Source of the DNA: Marinomonas aquiplantarum
GTDB lineage: Bacteria > Pseudomonadota > Gammaproteobacteria > Pseudomonadales > Marinomonadaceae
NCBI RefSeq assembly: GCF_003314975.1
Contig: NZ_QNRF01000009.1
Span: forward strand, 54,595 to 118,594
Length of the DNA stretch: 64,000 nucleotides
Direction: 5' to 3'
Position numbers and translations under genes: made by a program
Notes under the pieces: generated by a model
The model's input: the letters and a program-made list of their open reading frames with translations, nothing else
What the model was told of the DNA's origin: nothing
Database searches by the model: none
In this document: piece by piece, positions 63,144 through 64,000 of the stretch
Layout of the letters: the number at the start of each line of letters is the position of its first letter
Position numbering within the stretch: position 1 is the stretch's first letter

Positions 63144-64000
63144 TGGATATTGCTGCTTATTTTATAAAACGCAAAGTCACCAGCTGGATGGTGACGCTGA
63201 TTCTACTGATTGGCGGGGTCATTGCCTTTACCAATTTGGGACAGTTGGAAGACCCAGAGTTCACCATCAAAGACTCGTTGATCATCACCACTTACCCTGG
63301 CGCATCACCAGAACAAGTGGAAGAGGAAGTAACCTACCCAATTGAGCGTGAGTTGCAAAACCTGCCTTATGTGGACAAAATCGTGTCTACCTCTAAAGCG
63401 GGTTACTCAAAAGTTCAATTAACCATCAAAGACACTTATCGTGCAGAACAGCTAAAGCAAATATGGGACGAAGTTCGTAAGAAAATTCGTGACATTACTG
63501 GCAGTTTTCCATCTGGTGTCAACACACCTATCGTATTAGATGATTTCGGTGATGTTTACGGAGTTATGCTGGCCATTCATGGTGAAGGCTATCCCTATAA
63601 AGACCTCGAAAACTACGTAGATTATGTAAAGCGTGAGTTAGTCTTGGTAGACGGTGTGGCTAAAGTCACTGTGGCAGCTGAGCAAGACGAACAAATTTCA
63701 ATTGAGATTTCACGTTCTAAACTGGCCAATATGGGCATTGCTCCTAGCCAATTACAGACTCTTTTATCCAACCAAAACAGTGTCTCTAACGCTGGCCGAG
63801 TAAAAGTCGGAAGTGAATATGTTCGTATCAGTCCAACTGGGGAATTCAAGGACATATCTGAGTTAGAAAACCTAATCGTCGGTACGCCAATTGACGGTAA
63901 TCTGATTCGTTTAAAAGACATCGCGACGATCAAACGCGAATATGTGGAACCGAAAACACACATTGTTGACTTCAATGGCGCACAGTCTTTGTTACTTGGT
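63143..64000 (+). CDS. RND efflux permease, N-terminal part (runs off the window)
   Basis: The first 286 residues of an AcrB-type pump. The N-terminal cytoplasmic start and first helix (FIKRKVTSWMVTLILLIGGVIAF) are followed by the porter domain PN1/PN2 (TYPGASPEQVEEEVTYPIERELQNLPYVDKI). The frame stays open to the window edge. About 1000 residues would be expected in full. The wording EDPEFTIKDSLIITTYPGA is that of the less-studied marine RND pumps rather than AcrB itself. The substrate is unknown. Confidence 0.92.
   Translation, partial: MDIAAYFIKRKVTSWMVTLILLIGGVIAFTNLGQLEDPEFTIKDSLIITTYPGASPEQVEEEVTYPIERELQNLPYVDKIVSTSKAGYSKVQLTIKDTYRAEQLKQIWDEVRKKIRDITGSFPSGVNTPIVLDDFGDVYGVMLAIHGEGYPYKDLENYVDYVKRELVLVDGVAKVTVAAEQDEQISIEISRSKLANMGIAPSQLQTLLSNQNSVSNAGRVKVGSEYVRISPTGEFKDISELENLIVGTPIDGNLIRLKDIATIKREYVEPKTHIVDFNGAQSLLLG

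Overview
The window looks like a chromosomal segment of a marine gammaproteobacterium of the Oceanospirillales, most like Marinomonas. This is an inference from moderate GC content, the mix of gene families (TRAP and Liv-type transporters, FecI/FecR iron signalling, mannitol dehydrogenase, NtrC/sigma-54 logic) and typical proteobacterial housekeeping genes. No database search was possible. I see no insertion sequence, prophage or CRISPR array. Most of the segment is ordinary chromosome with catabolic and transport modules inserted between housekeeping genes.

Layout. 1-667: an array of seven tRNA genes on the minus strand, in which a Pro-Asn pair is exactly duplicated. 730-8937: polysaccharide deacetylase, threonine degradation (kbl-tdh), nudC, glutaminase, ppnN and an MFS carrier. 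9085-16444: an iron-type surface-signalling locus on the minus strand, made of an ECF sigma factor, a FecR-like regulator, an STN-type TonB-dependent receptor and a periplasmic M16 protease, with a Fur-like box in front of the sigma gene. 16451-21181: a glutathione S-transferase and a three-gene signalling operon (CHASE histidine kinase, single-domain receiver, receiver-GGDEF-EAL). 21961-25172: an NCS1-family permease paired with mannitol 2-dehydrogenase. 25311-28329: an AraC-type regulator and a siderophore-type TonB receptor, with a strong Fur-like box. 28548-38011: a seven-gene minus-strand cluster (two aldehyde dehydrogenases, an aryl-alcohol-type SDR, a complete Liv-type ABC importer) with a divergent AraC regulator. 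I read it as uptake and side-chain oxidation of an aromatic or similar alcohol. 38495-44123: a sigma-54 activator, a TRAP transporter and 3-hydroxybutyrate dehydrogenase, with a readable -24/-12 promoter and palindromic upstream sites.

44619-64000 is mostly housekeeping: tRNA-Arg, cytochrome c5, rep helicase, an unassigned polytopic membrane protein with a twin operator-like palindrome, a BASS-family transporter, an outer-membrane protein, YifB/ComM, a small Trp-rich protein, ubiK, glnK-amtB (with a second sigma-54 promoter), a GNAT-nitrilase fusion, radA, a DUF1289 protein, a ClpP-fold-like lipoprotein, mmsA with a divergent LysR regulator, and an RND efflux pair whose permease runs off the end of the window.

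The most system-like candidates for novelty are: the FecI-FecR-receptor-M16 protease locus, whose receptor carries an EF-hand/dockerin-like loop; the sigma-54/TRAP/3-hydroxybutyrate unit with its repeated palindromic enhancer; the NCS1-mannitol dehydrogenase pairing; and the polytopic protein behind two ATTAG-N6-CTAAT palindromes. Two gene-sized gaps hold what look like decayed coding sequence: an ankyrin-like relic in front of glnK and an orphan C-terminus next to tRNA-Arg.
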